From positions 86,237 to 150,236 of the forward strand of contig ADNK01001129.1 in NCBI GenBank assembly GCA_000320545.1: a DNA stretch of 64,000 bases. Reading direction: 5' to 3'. A model generated the notes under the pieces. That model did not search any database. It was given only the letters and a program-made list of their open reading frames with translations, and had not been told where the DNA came from. The stretch's first letter is position 1; each line of letters opens with the position of its first letter. A program made the position numbers and the translations under genes. Origin of the DNA: Bigelowiella natans CCMP2755. Taxonomy: Eukaryota; Cercozoa; Chlorarachniophyceae. Below are positions 13,814 through 25,875 of the stretch, piece by piece.

Positions 13814-13845
<32 letters not shown>

Positions 13846-15287
13846 AAATTCGAATTACTCAGCTTCCGTCGACGATTATTAATTTTATGATAGAGACAAG
13901 ATGTACATTATCCTTGTTATGTAATATATTGTGATACCAACGAGGCCGACGCTTGCGACAGGCCAACATGCTGATGTAATTCCATCGGTGGGGAGAGAAA
14001 GAGGGTTAGATGTCATTGAAGATAATCATACGGCCGCACGCAAATGCAGCACCGTCATCATAATCTATCTTATAAAACCTTGTTCAGGTAGAGCACAATC
14101 CAGAAGAACAACGACACGTCCACCGTACGCACCATCTAGTGATGAGGGGGAGGGGAAGAGAGGGCAGAAGGTACCATGAGGAAGAACCGATCAGGGTGTG
14201 ACGACCTCCAGACCGTTGCAGGTGGTAGTGCCTCTTGACGATTTTCACCCTGACTCCTCTCTTTCCACGCTCAGCATTAAACCACCCACAAGATGAGTTC
14301 TCCCATCACCCTCATTTCTTCCTTTTCTGACCACGAACGAGAGGCATGATGTGCATGTCGCGTGACGTGATAGCACTCACGCTCTGTGTTTTCACTACCG
14401 AGAATGCTGCGGTGTAGGTCTTGACGTTTGGAAGTGCCAATACCTATCCATCAAAGGGAGGGAATTGCAGGAAGCGGCACACCATATTTATTGAATGGAA
14501 GCTGCGGCCTATCACCCCCTCCCACGCATGTTACCATCCAATCACATACCTGCGAGAAAGGCACACCTCCGTTGGGACTAGACGGGAGCTGAAAAGGACC
14601 TTTGTTGTTGTATTTGCGAGTGTTCGTGTGTACATGTGTACGTGTGTGTGTGTGTGTGTGTGCGAGCGTATCCTCAGCAGCAGAATCGTAAGCAATATCA
14701 CGAAGAGCGCACCCTCATTCACCAACAATAGCCCCACCTATTTCCTACTACCTTCTTGCAACAACAGCAGTTGGCATAAAGCAACCAATATGATGAACAA
14801 CGCCGGTACTAACAGCATCGGCATTAATGCCCTTGAGCCCTGCGAGGAGGAACGATGAAGAGAATAGCACCATATGGAGCAGACCGGGAATGTGATAAGA
14901 GTGTAACAAACACACAAACACAACACCAAAAACAATAACAACAAACAACAAGTGACGCGAGAGGGGGAAGTGGTAGGGAGGTTCTCATATTCCTTTTACT
15001 CCTACTACTAGCACCTCCTCCTTCGCCAAGAGCGAGGCAAGCCCAAGACCGATCAGGTTTCCCACCTACAAAAAAGGAAAGATGATTCAGCAATACGACG
15101 CGCAGGAGCGCGCGCGTGTGATGCTATTCCAAAAAAAATAGAAACCAAAAAGTAGGCAACGTCGTTTGTATACATGAACCCCACCACCAGCATTCACGCA
15201 AAACCCCACGCCCCCCACGTCACAATGCCTGCTGTAGGTTTCCTCTATCAAGACTAGAACGTGATTATTCTCCCTTCACTACTGCTT

Positions 15288-15321
<34 letters not shown>

Positions 15322-15538
15322 CACTGCGTTAGTAGCCCAGATGCCGAATACGGTCCCGTGTGACGACGGCTGGAACCACCCAGAAACGATCTGCGAAGGA
15401 TTCAGAGCAATCAACGAACAATCGACGAGCAGAAGAAGAGAGGAGGCGAAGGAGGGGGAGGAAGAAGAGGCGGAAAAGGAAGAGCCACGATGGCGACAAT
15501 GCGGTGACACGGCGAATGATCTCTGAGCTCCTTTGGTG

Positions 15539-15615
<77 letters not shown>

Positions 15616-16506
15616 AACTGCCACTTGATATATACTTCTAATACTGCAATGCTATAGCAACCTTAACAGTGCACGGCAGCGACGCTGATTGGAAGAGGCC
15701 AAATAGGATAATCAAAAGCACATACCTAACAGAAGAGCGCAAGTAGAGAACAAATCCTTTGGGTGATGATATCACCATAACGATAAGAGTGGACGACGAC
15801 ATATCGAATGCATTATCAACATGCAATATAATCGTCTTGCATCAGCAGGCTCTCCTGCCCCTCCTACTTATCTATGATGCGTTTGTTGTCTTCGTGTTCT
15901 TATTCATTTCTCTACCAGAAATATGCTCCCCCGCTGATTCCCATCGCAGCGCTCAGTGCGAACAGCATGACGCAGAATGCTGCTCCAAACTATACAGAAG
16001 TGAACAATGAGAATGCATTCTTCTAACGGCAACTAAACGACGACCACATATCCTATCCTGCTACAGCAGAGCAGAACTCACACAGTTCTGTCTGCCGAAC
16101 GACAGAATCATCCACTTCATCGTGAACAGATTTTCAACTTCTAAACTCGATGAAACATACAGAAATAACAGTATTCCTTCTAATATAGAGTCATCGGTGT
16201 TATCACACTCTAAAGTTTTTGAAACGAGAGATGCAGTAGAGATCACTCACCATAGCAAACACAAGGTGCCGTACAGGATCGAACTGGAAGAGTTTGGGAG
16301 GGGGGGAAAGAGGAACAAGAGCATTATAACTTTGCACAAGCAATGTCATGGAGTTCCTGCTTCTGAGGTGTCATTTATCAGGGTGGAATAGAACACATAA
16401 AGCATGTTCTTTTTCTTAAATGGAAAGCGAAGGCATTTGCATGCGCTATTTTGAGTGACCCGCTCGGCAACGTATCCGTTCAGGATCATACCGACACCGT
16501 ATGCTG

Positions 16507-16552
<46 letters not shown>

Positions 16553-17153
16553 GTGTGTGTGTGTGTGTGTGTGTTCATGTGCAGATGGATGAGCGTGGTT
16601 TATGCTGTCTCATAACTGCAAAACTAACTTCGATGCCACTATTTACTTCGATGTCAACTCCATTTCTACATATTTGCTGTCGTTGTGTAAGTAATATACC
16701 AAACATTAACAGTGTATCCAGAATCCCAAGAAATCCTCCGCTGAAACCCCAGTTTTCCTCGAGCTTGGAAAGGGAGGGAAGAGAGCGAAGAAGAAGGAAT
16801 AAAACAAACACTACGTGCTTATGTGTAACCGTCTCTCTCTTTCTCTCTCCCCCCCCCCCATCCCCCCCTCTCTCTCTTTCCCCCCATCCACCATTATCTG
16901 CCTCTTTTTCAGAATTACCTCTCCATGTGCTGCAGCGAAAGCTTTCCTTGCAATCTGGACATCATTTGTAAATGGTTGTCAAATCAGTGTGAACGGTTCC
17001 TGCATCATCGGGGAGTTATACTACATGAATTGCGGAATGGCCCAGGAAAGTCAGTAGAAAGTTGGTGGAGGCTTCATTCCAGAGGTCACGCTCCTTTCTT
17101 GTCTTATCATCTTCTGGCCCACAAGATGTAGTCGGTGGATGCACCGTACTCAT
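11724..17153 (-). CDS. Major facilitator transporter, SLC37 (sugar-phosphate/phosphate exchanger)-like
   Basis: A 12-helix membrane transporter read from roughly 17 small exons on the minus strand. Start codon at 17153 (MSTVHPPTT), charged N-terminus, then helix 1 NFLLTFLGHSAIH joined to IARKAFAAAHGE, which matches the SLC37 helix-1 end with its following RK. Later segments match the family in order: AYGVGMILNGYVAER near 16480, VSGWFQPSSHGTVFGIWATNA near 15390-15320, hydrophobic helices near 15050, 14800, 13960, 13750 and 13430, GGPAMLMPTAIAG near 12790, ADIGTRSQLA near 12600, and GIVDGTGSGIAALGQ near 12440, a strong SLC37 signature. Last helix TVLLAIGGVFCILISYW near 11960 is followed by an acidic tail (DVSDSKDEEEISLLG) to the stop at 11724. 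Known members exchange glycerol-3-phosphate or glucose-6-phosphate for phosphate in ER-type membranes; substrate here is inference. Almost every intron carries a microsatellite. Convergent with the kinesin, divergent from the giant ligase. Confidence 0.72.
12268..12322. repeat. (CA)n(TA)n compound microsatellite
   Basis: About twelve CA units then about fifteen TA units, in an SLC37 intron. Confidence 0.95.
12945..13032. repeat. Inverted (AC)n / (GT)n pair
   Basis: An AC array at about 12945-12966 and a GT array at 13005-13032 are complementary and lie 38 bases apart within one SLC37 intron. The 14-base word CTCAAAATATGTAT occurs at 12911-12924 and again at 12966-12979, one on each side of the AC array. 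Confidence 0.9.
13813..13843. repeat. (ACT)n triplet repeat
   Basis: About ten ACT units in an SLC37 intron. Confidence 0.95.
15539..15613. repeat. (TA)n(TG)n compound microsatellite
   Basis: TA units broken by two TG steps, then about sixteen GT units, intronic in SLC37. A (TAC)n run lies just upstream at about 15284-15321. Confidence 0.95.
16507..16574. repeat. (TA)n(TG)n compound microsatellite
   Basis: The same TA-then-GT design as 15539-15613, in another SLC37 intron about 1 kb away. Confidence 0.95.
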
Positions 17154-18322
17154 CACGTCGACAACGCTCCGAAAGGCTAGTGCTGATTAGATTTAGAAAA
17201 CGATCAGAAGTGTCCATGTTTCCTCCAACTCTAGTGTCCTACTATCGATTTAATGACCATCGATTCAAGCACCAACGACAAGAAGACGATTCATCCCCTC
17301 CCTCCCTGTGGAACCTTGGCAAGCCTCTCGTCGATAACGTCAAGATTGATCACTTCCCTGATCACGAAGTCATCCAAATGCCTCACAATCTTGCGACAAC
17401 GAAGGATGTATGTCGCAATATTTAAATTTACTTTTACATTGTGAACCAAAATGAGATCCTTTTACATCCTGCGACAATATCAGTTGAAGCTCGGCTTGGG
17501 GGTGGCGTTCGGTTCCAGGAAAGAAAGAATGGACCCAGAGAAATCCATGCATGTGAGGGTTTTCATGTTACCGCAGATAGAAAATTGTCGTCAAATGCAC
17601 ACAGATCTGGTAAAGAGCGTCAGGAGGTTTACCGGTATTGGCCCGGAGAAGAAGAGAAAGAAGCACTGGAAGAGGTGATGAAAGTGCTAGGTCAACGCTC
17701 CGAAGTGCGAAACGAGAGAGTTCTCTGAACTTGGAATTTTGACGTTTATCTGTCGTAATTGTAAAATATCCTGCGTTTTGGAATTTTTTAAAAGAATTTT
17801 CATCTATTGGCTGCAATTAGAGATTTGCATCTGTCTGCAGCCCCACCCTCCAGTACTGCTCTCATATACACCTACTTCCTTTGCTCCTTTGACACAATAC
17901 GAGCTGTACGCCAGTCCAACCATTTCTTTTGGTAATAACGTGTGACCTAAGTATGCGTACCGCGAGATCTACTCATTGAGTTTCTCCCTTGGTGCTATCC
18001 CCTTCCGAAGGCCTTCCTTCTTTCATGCGGAATGTATGATTGGAGAGACGTCGTTGACATCATTATGTGTATGAAGTGGAGTGATTGCTCTATTTTGGCT
18101 AGAAGTAACATATGGTTGCACTTGTTTTACAATTCTCTCTCTCTCTCTGCTTGTCCAAAAAATGATTGCTCTTCTTTCTTACACTTATTACCACTAAGAG
18201 GCTTCACACCATATTGACTTATTTCGAAACTCTGTTTGCAGACGCAGGCTATCAGACTCCGTGGCCCAGGCGCGCGACACAAGTAGCTCGCAGTGACACG
18301 CGCGTGAGTCTGAGGAGGCAGG
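17154..18322. promoter_or_regulatory. Divergent region between SLC37-like gene and giant HECT ligase, with unassigned open frames
   Basis: Between the start at 17153 (-) and the start at 18323 (+). Both promoters should be here. The part from 17210 to 17720 is open in several frames on both strands, for example a 75-residue basic frame on + at 17451-17678 and a charged frame on - around 17430-17290. None matches a family I know and they overlap, so I do not call a gene. From 17730 to 18320 I see no coding. A TTTGCAG acceptor-like site near 18240 may end a 5' leader intron of the ligase gene. Confidence 0.4.
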
Positions 18323-20046
18323 ATGGAGAACATCCAGGCTTCGGGCCATTATGACCTCGAGCTTAGCTTGTTCCTTGGAAATCCGATGGTTGTCTCGGAA
18401 CTTTACTTCGAGTCGTTAACGGACGCTGGGATAAAGCGGCTGCTCAATCGTGGCAATAAGCAGCAGCCGCAGAATAGCCCTACCTCTTCGTCTGATCTGA
18501 CGAGGAGCGTCACGCACATCCAACAGATAGAGAACCTGGAGGCGCTACTTAGGCCGAGCCCACCCCAGTTCCTATCGCCCGACTCAGTGCGAGGCCAGGT
18601 AGGCTCCCACGGACGCTTAAAGGAAACCTTATTTGAGAACTTTTACCACAAACGGCTTGCTGTGCTTCGGAGTCTTCTCCACTCCAACGCAAAGATGATC
18701 AAGTACGTGGAAAAAGGCCGCCGATACTCTTCTTGTCACGGTCAGAGGGGGGCAAGGCAAGGAGGAGGGGGGATTGGGGGCAGCGGCCTCTCTACAACGC
18801 ATCGTAGTCCACCGAAGATCCACCCTATTCTCCGTTGGGGACTTCTGTCCATGTTTCCCTTGATTGACTCAATCAGTACGCGTGATCCAAAACTCAAATC
18901 GCGCATCCTCAAGATCCTTATTCAGGTTGTTCAAAATAGCAGGCAGAAAGCAATCACAGATCCACCATATAATGTTTCACAATTTCTGTCATGCTCTTCG
19001 CAAACTTCCAGGTACTGAAAACGTCTCCGCCGCTGTCACTGGCTGACGAACCGGAGGAAACATGGGATGAGATGGTGTCGTTGCTAATGTCACCATCCTC
19101 CTCTTCTCCTTCCTCAGATTCAAGTTCCAGTGAAGTGATAAGCGCATTGTTGGGCCTTGCCTTGCAGCGTGGTTCACTGCGACATATTCTGGCCGCTCTT
19201 TGTCCAATTTTTGAGCGTATTGACGAACCTCTGGCGCTTGACGTGGAGCCGTACGTCGAGGCCCTCGAAAGCTATGGGGAGGACACAAACAGCCTCTCCG
19301 TCATGCATGAGTAAGACAATAACGACAGATAATTATAGTAATAATAATGATAATAATAATAATAAAATAATAATGAAAATAATAATAATAATAATTGCAA
19401 TAAAATGAAGAAGAGGGGAAGAAACGACGACTCACCACAAAATACATGAGAGATCTCTTTTTACACCTCTTCATCATCATAGGTACTCCCTTGTCGGTAG
19501 TTGGTTCCACCAAATTCCATGGGCGGTCTCCCAACGACCGAACTCGGAAGAGGCGGCACGTTATGGTGCGGTTGCGGGGTCGGGGCCCTACGTGTTCATT
19601 CACAACAGCTACGGCCTGATTAAGGTTGGGACGGGATCTAATGGCACCATTCGCGGTCAGATTTACGCGTACAATTCCAATACACACCGGAAGGAACAAG
19701 GCTGGCTGGTGGAGATCGGTCAATACTTATACTTTCGCTCGACGAAGATGCGTGGCCTGGCGCAGCGGTACTCAGCAGATACACTTGCTGAGTCCGGTAT
19801 TGTGCGCATCGTTGATTCTTCTTCTTCCTCTTCCCATTCGTCCTCCTCTTCTTCACGGCCGGGATATAAGTTGGAGAATGGCAGAGGAAATAGAACAGGT
19901 AGAAGACACCGTAAACGCAACGGTGATTGTGATGCGGAACAGCACAGAGGGGGGCGCTGGGAGAAAGTAATGGTGTTGAGAGAGGAACTGGTTGAGGAGA
20001 GGAACGAAGCGAAAATATCTTGCAAGATGTGACACACACACATACA

Positions 20047-20083
<37 letters not shown>

Positions 20084-23000
20084 AGACGTATACGTGTGCA
20101 CACACGCACACCATCTCTGTCCGTTGTATCCTTGCCGTCATTTTTCGTGATAAAGGCCTCGAGGACAATCCAGTCTACTACCAAATGACATCCGAAGGCC
20201 GCTTCCTCTACCTCTTAATGCCGCTCCCCCACCCCCTCCATCGCGAGAGCCACGATTATGTGATAGACGTTTTCCACGTGCGGGGCCTTGAAGCACACGT
20301 TATACGTCGCATATCGCTCCCAAGTGGCTGGACACAGTAAGCATGATTTTCCTACTCGTTTTCCTCACCAAGCACCTTGATGTGATTCCATCGTCCAACG
20401 AATACGAGCATTGTGAAGCTCCCTGCGCAGCAGCACTGTCGTCGATTTATCCCTTCCCTTCATCTCTACGTGCGTGATACAGATTCCCCGTGACGCGGCG
20501 CGACGAGAAGTCGGAGGAGGAGCGGCGCAGCCAGTACCACTACTACGTCGGCCAGAAGGTTGACGCGAAGGACTCAGTGAACAAATGGTGCCCCGCCACC
20601 GTCGTGCAGGTCTCGCCGTGCCGTGTACTGCTGCACTACGATGGCTGGAGCTCCAAATGGGACGAATGGTTCGAAATTGACTCGGCGAGACTCGCGGCCT
20701 TCGGAAAACACACGCATGCTTCCGGCACCGCGACCGCAGCTAAGGACGCCGATGTGAGCGAGGGAGAGGGGGGTGGGGTGGGGGAGAGAGAGTTGTAGTC
20801 CTCTTCTCCCCCTCCCTTTTTTTATCTCAAAATGTTTTTGCCATCATATATCTATCTATCTATCTATCTATCTATCTACCCCATGACAAGGAGGAAATAG
20901 TGTTCGGCGGCATGTGGTTGACTGCACTCGTTTGTTGCTTCCTTACCACGATGATGATGACGATGATGATGATAATGATGATGATTTTCCCCTCTCCGTA
21001 TCCTCGTAGCACCTGTACGACGTCGCCAACTTCTCCCTCCTCCTTCTCATTATTAGGTCCAATGGTCGTTTCTGAATGTAGAGGACGATGGCAAGCTCGG
21101 AGGACCTCATTCTCCACCTATAATAGGCAGCACGAATACCAACTTTTCCTTCTATTCGTCCTCGTCGTTGTCCTCTATTGCACCCTCTCCAGCGCCGTCA
21201 TCGCCTCTACGTCAGCAAGCACCATCACCACACGCCTCGACCTCCTATTCGCCAGCCGACTCCAGGCAACACCATCAGCAGGAGAATAATGGGTACTTCC
21301 TATAAAACCGAGGGAGGCCAAGCAGGGGGAGGGTAGAGAGAGACAGAGTGATATTTTCGTCTAGAAAGTTTGTGTTGCGATTTTGTTGGTTAATCATGCT
21401 GTATCTCTGCACGCACTTACCAGGGGTGTGGACGAAAAGGGGGGAGGAGGCGGTGACGCCCGCCGAAACCAGAGAAACCGTCAGCGCCGTGGAGCACACG
21501 TAACCTCTTCATCGTCTTCTTCTCCGATTGTCGAAAGGGGGGAGCAGCAGCGCCCGAAATGGCGGCCGTACCCCCCCCACATCATCACACAGATTGAGAG
21601 GATGTACCAGGGCGGCGTTAAGCGGCCCTTCAACATTCGCGTCGGGCAGAGCGAGTTTGTGATCGACCTATCGAGCATGGCGCAGGTGGATCTTGTCACC
21701 GGCCATCGCACACGTATACGCCGCTCCGACCCTCACATGTCCAACGCGTTTGCTTTCCTCGAGGACGTGCACATCTACTGCACCGGCTGCCAGCTCGTTG
21801 CTGTCATTCCGCCGCAGGTGCCGCCCAATATGGGGAAGAAGACGATACAGCGTGTCTTCTCATTAGACGACCACGGCGCGTGGCGGGGCGACCGGACGCT
21901 GCATCTTGACTGGGTAGGTTAGGAGTAGTAGGTGGAAGATGCGTGAGCAAGATCACGACAGATGATGACGATGGTTGTGATGCTGATGCTGTGATAATGT
22001 TGCCGAAGGAGAATGTGAAAAGTACTAAGTATCAACAAGGAGGGGCTGGGAAGAGAAGAGAGAGAGAGAAAAAGAGAGGAGAGAGCACACATCTTTCCCT
22101 TGAATGTCGTTGTCACTATTAAAAACTCCCTTCATTCCACCATATTAACATAAGGTGTCGGGGATGTTCTACGACCATAAAAGCAACCTGCTCTGGGCGT
22201 ACCGCTCGTCTCTGCAATCTCTGTGCGCATCGACGAACAACGGCCAGATCCACGATATTTTCCGAACCGGAGAGATCCCAGTCGACGACCTCTCCACGGC
22301 CCAGCCATCCTCCCTACCGCCGTATTTAGCCACACCTGGCGACAAGAAACGATTCGCTTTCACCCAGCAGCAAAGCCACATACCGTCAGGTTTCCCTCCA
22401 TACTCCCCCACCTCCTCCTCTTCTAGGACGTCTACGCTATTGCCATCGCTCGAGGTGCTCAACCGCGTGTTTAAGCGGCTGAGTCTCTATGCCAGGGTTA
22501 AGGGCCGTGGGAAGCAGCCTACCGCTATGGCTTCCTCAACCAGCGAGGGCATGCTTCAGCCTTTCTGTATCGACGTGCACGCGGAGACCTTCGATCACAT
22601 ACACTCCATCCTCGTGTACTGCACGGCGTTTCTGCGCCGCCACGTCAAGCAGAGGATGAATCGCGGTGAGAAAGGCAATGGCAAGGGGGAGCCCCGCAGA
22701 AGCAGAAGTAGTAGTAGTAGTAGGAGTAGTGGTACCAACGGTGAAGAAGAGAAAGAGAAAGAGAGGAAATGGAATAATCTTAGCACGATGGTTACGGGCA
22801 AATCCGAGCGGCGAGCTAAGGATTCTTCACGAGTGCTGAGCGTGGTTGATACGCTGCTGTACGTGCTGGAGCTGCTGGAGACCAACCTGCGATTCCTCAA
22901 GATTGATGATCTAGACGCCATCATCTCGACGAGCACTAGTAGTACCACAATTGGTAGTGGTAGTGGTGGTGAGACTGGTATGAGTCACCTTGACAGTATA

Positions 23001-24869
23001 GGCAAGGAGTCGATTAAGATCGTCCAGGTGCTTGGGAAGGTATAGTGCTATGTTGCGACTTATCGCGATGATTCAAGCAAGTTTACGCACCGTAGCTCCT
23101 TGTTGCTGTTGCCGCCACTTCTGCACGATTTCATGCGTAACGTTTCTGAAACACATCAGGTGCGCGAAAAGCTCGAGAATCTCCGCGAGTTCAGCCAGAA
23201 TATTACTTCTGACTGTGACGACGAGGATGAGGCCAAGAGCACAGATTCGGCGACTAGATCCCGTACCTCATCTCCTTTGAGTGATGATGCCAGATTTCGT
23301 TCGAGAGCAAATTGGCTGAGCGATAGAGTCGCTAAGTGCCTGGTCATAGATAATTGCGATCATGGCTTCATGTTCACCTCATGAGATAGATCATAATCTT
23401 TTATCTAACAATGCAGTAGGGGGGGGGGGGATAGAGTAGTAATTGTATTGGTGGAAGGGGGGGGATGAGGCCATGTCTCTCCATCTTTGATGACGGTTTC
23501 GATGACGATGACGATGATATAATATGATATGATATGTACTACAGATGGCTGGTTGTAGATTTTTCTATCCGACTCCAAAGGTAACATTCGCCGTCGACTC
23601 AATTTCGCAATCTTTGCTTCTTTCTGTTACTGCCCTCTTTCATCACTATCACCATTTTATTAAATAAATGATGCTTTTTCCTATCTGACGCAGCACATGA
23701 GGGAAGTCATCTTGGCACAGCTCCATAGCCGAGAGGCCGATGGAAAGCAACGAGGGGCAAGTGCGTTGACATTATCAAAGCGTCGGCGACGAAAGGAGGT
23801 TGCAACATCTGCGCGCGTGTATTAATGCGATTATGCATGCGTCTGGGCGAAATATTCGTGTTATCTTCATGCGTGGTTTAATGCATTCATAGATTGATGT
23901 GTGTGTGTGTGTGTGTGTACAAAGACGTCAATGATAATGATGGGATAATGATAATGATGATAACATTTAGTTACTGCTGGATCTTCTGGCCGATAACGCG
24001 CAGCTCGTGGCCCTTGTTGACTCGCCGGTAGTATTAATAACTAGTGGGCAGCTGCAGATTGGAGTGGTGGTGTAAAAAGAGTAGTGCTGCTACCATTGAA
24101 ACCTTTTACTGAACTACCATTACTCCACATGAAGGAATCTCCTAGCTTTCGTTCAATATTTATGTTGTCCTCATCCTCATCATTCACTTTGTCTCCATCG
24201 TTGTCGCCATAGCCCTTGCCCTCCTCCTCCTCCTCCTCCTCCTCCTCCTCCTCCTGACCTCTTCTCACGATCGCCATTTCTAACAATCTGCAGAGCGACT
24301 TGATGGTAGTCGTAGAGGCGCTGGTGGCCAACGAAGCCAACAACGCACTCGAACGCTTAGTTGGTGCTGCCGCGAAGAAGGCTGCAATGCCGCCACGGAC
24401 CAAATTCCAAGGTCAAGGTAAGAATTCGGGAGCGGCCGCAGGTGACGACAAGCAACGGAAACCGAAGAAACAGAGGATGCATCTCCTCTCGCCTACCCTC
24501 CGGCTGCTAACCAAGCTCCAGCTCTTTTACCTCACAAGAATCAGCGAGATTGCCCGCCGAACGACCACAAGCAACACTCGTAGCGTCTTCGGAAGTAATG
24601 GGGAGCATCCTCCCCCCCTTCCGCCTCAGCACCAGCACGTTCTTCGGTACATATCAATTCTATCCGCTGGATGTGTCCAGCTTTTCGATGCTGCCACCGC
24701 AGCAGCAGCAGCAGCAGCATTAGAAGCAGCAAAGGAGGAGGAGAAGGAAGAAGATAGTGGAAAGACAGCGAGGAGGAGAAAAAAGAAGAGAAAGTCGATG
24801 ATGGTAAGCGAGAGTCATCACAACATACTTCACTAAATCAAACAAGTACATGCATTTACACACACCCAT

Positions 24870-24911
<42 letters not shown>

Positions 24912-25295
24912 ATCAATTATGTTCATACAAACAGCGTGGAGTGGACGCGATCTTGCGGTCATCGATTCCCGGTGTGCTTGTGCAGCCCCTGGTAGCGTTT
25001 CTAGGCTCCTACCCACAGTTTTTCATCCAGCTAAGAGCGACGCATGCGGAGCTCACGAATCTCATCAAGAGAGTGGATAGATACAACGGGGCTCTCAGAG
25101 AGGCGGGACTTCTTGGGGGCGGGGAAAGCGAAAACGCATTCGAGCCTGCGAAGCAGGAGGTAGGAGGGTCCTTGGCACCGGACAGAAATGAACGCTTTTG
25201 AGAGAGAACGAGAGAGAGAGGGGGGGGGGGAGAGAGGATATGCGTATTCTATGAAAGGAGAACTTTTGAGATATATGCACCACCACACTTTTCCC

Positions 25296-25338
<43 letters not shown>

Positions 25339-25842
25339 AGAGAGAGGCCGAATACTAGAAGAAATTCCCTCCTGAATCCATAACATAACTCTACGCGCAC
25401 GTTCCTAATCATCTGTCTTTACCGCCTCCCACCACCACATCTACACGCAGATCCAGACGAAGGTCATCGAGTCATCGCATCCCTACGCCAAGGGTACCAT
25501 CGACCAAAACCTCGAAATCCCCGGCGCTTTGTACATGACAATCGAGTTTGATGAGCGGTGTTGCTCGCGCAACTCCAATGATGCCCTGAAGATAAGCCGG
25601 CCTTTTCCCCGCTGGCAATTCGTCGCGTACGGTGCACCAGGACAACACCATCATGCCAATTGGCCGATAGGGCGAAATCGTCGCCTGGTTCGCGTTCGCG
25701 GGAACAGTCTGAGCTTCTTCTGGAATGTCGAGAAGGATGACAAAAAGAACAAGGAAAACAGCTGGGGATTTCGATGTACCGTCTATGGCTATGTGCCCAA
25801 CTGCCAACCGCCCAAAACCAGGACCACGAAGGCGGAAAGTGG

Positions 25843-25875
<33 letters not shown>

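Noticed and set aside
20848-20878. Possible CRISPR-like or tandem array
   Set aside because: It is a simple TATC run without spacers. No repeat-spacer layout is seen anywhere, and the genome is eukaryotic.
21383-22116. Separate short genes in place of ligase exons
   Set aside because: Frames end at good donors (21914 GTAGGT) and continue in phase at the next acceptor, so they are exons of one gene.
23161-23384. Continuation of the ligase exon past 23160 into a frame with a stop at 23384
   Set aside because: A CAG/GTGCGC donor is present, and a stop inside the gene does not fit the exons that follow in phase from 23694. I treat this as intron, with moderate doubt.
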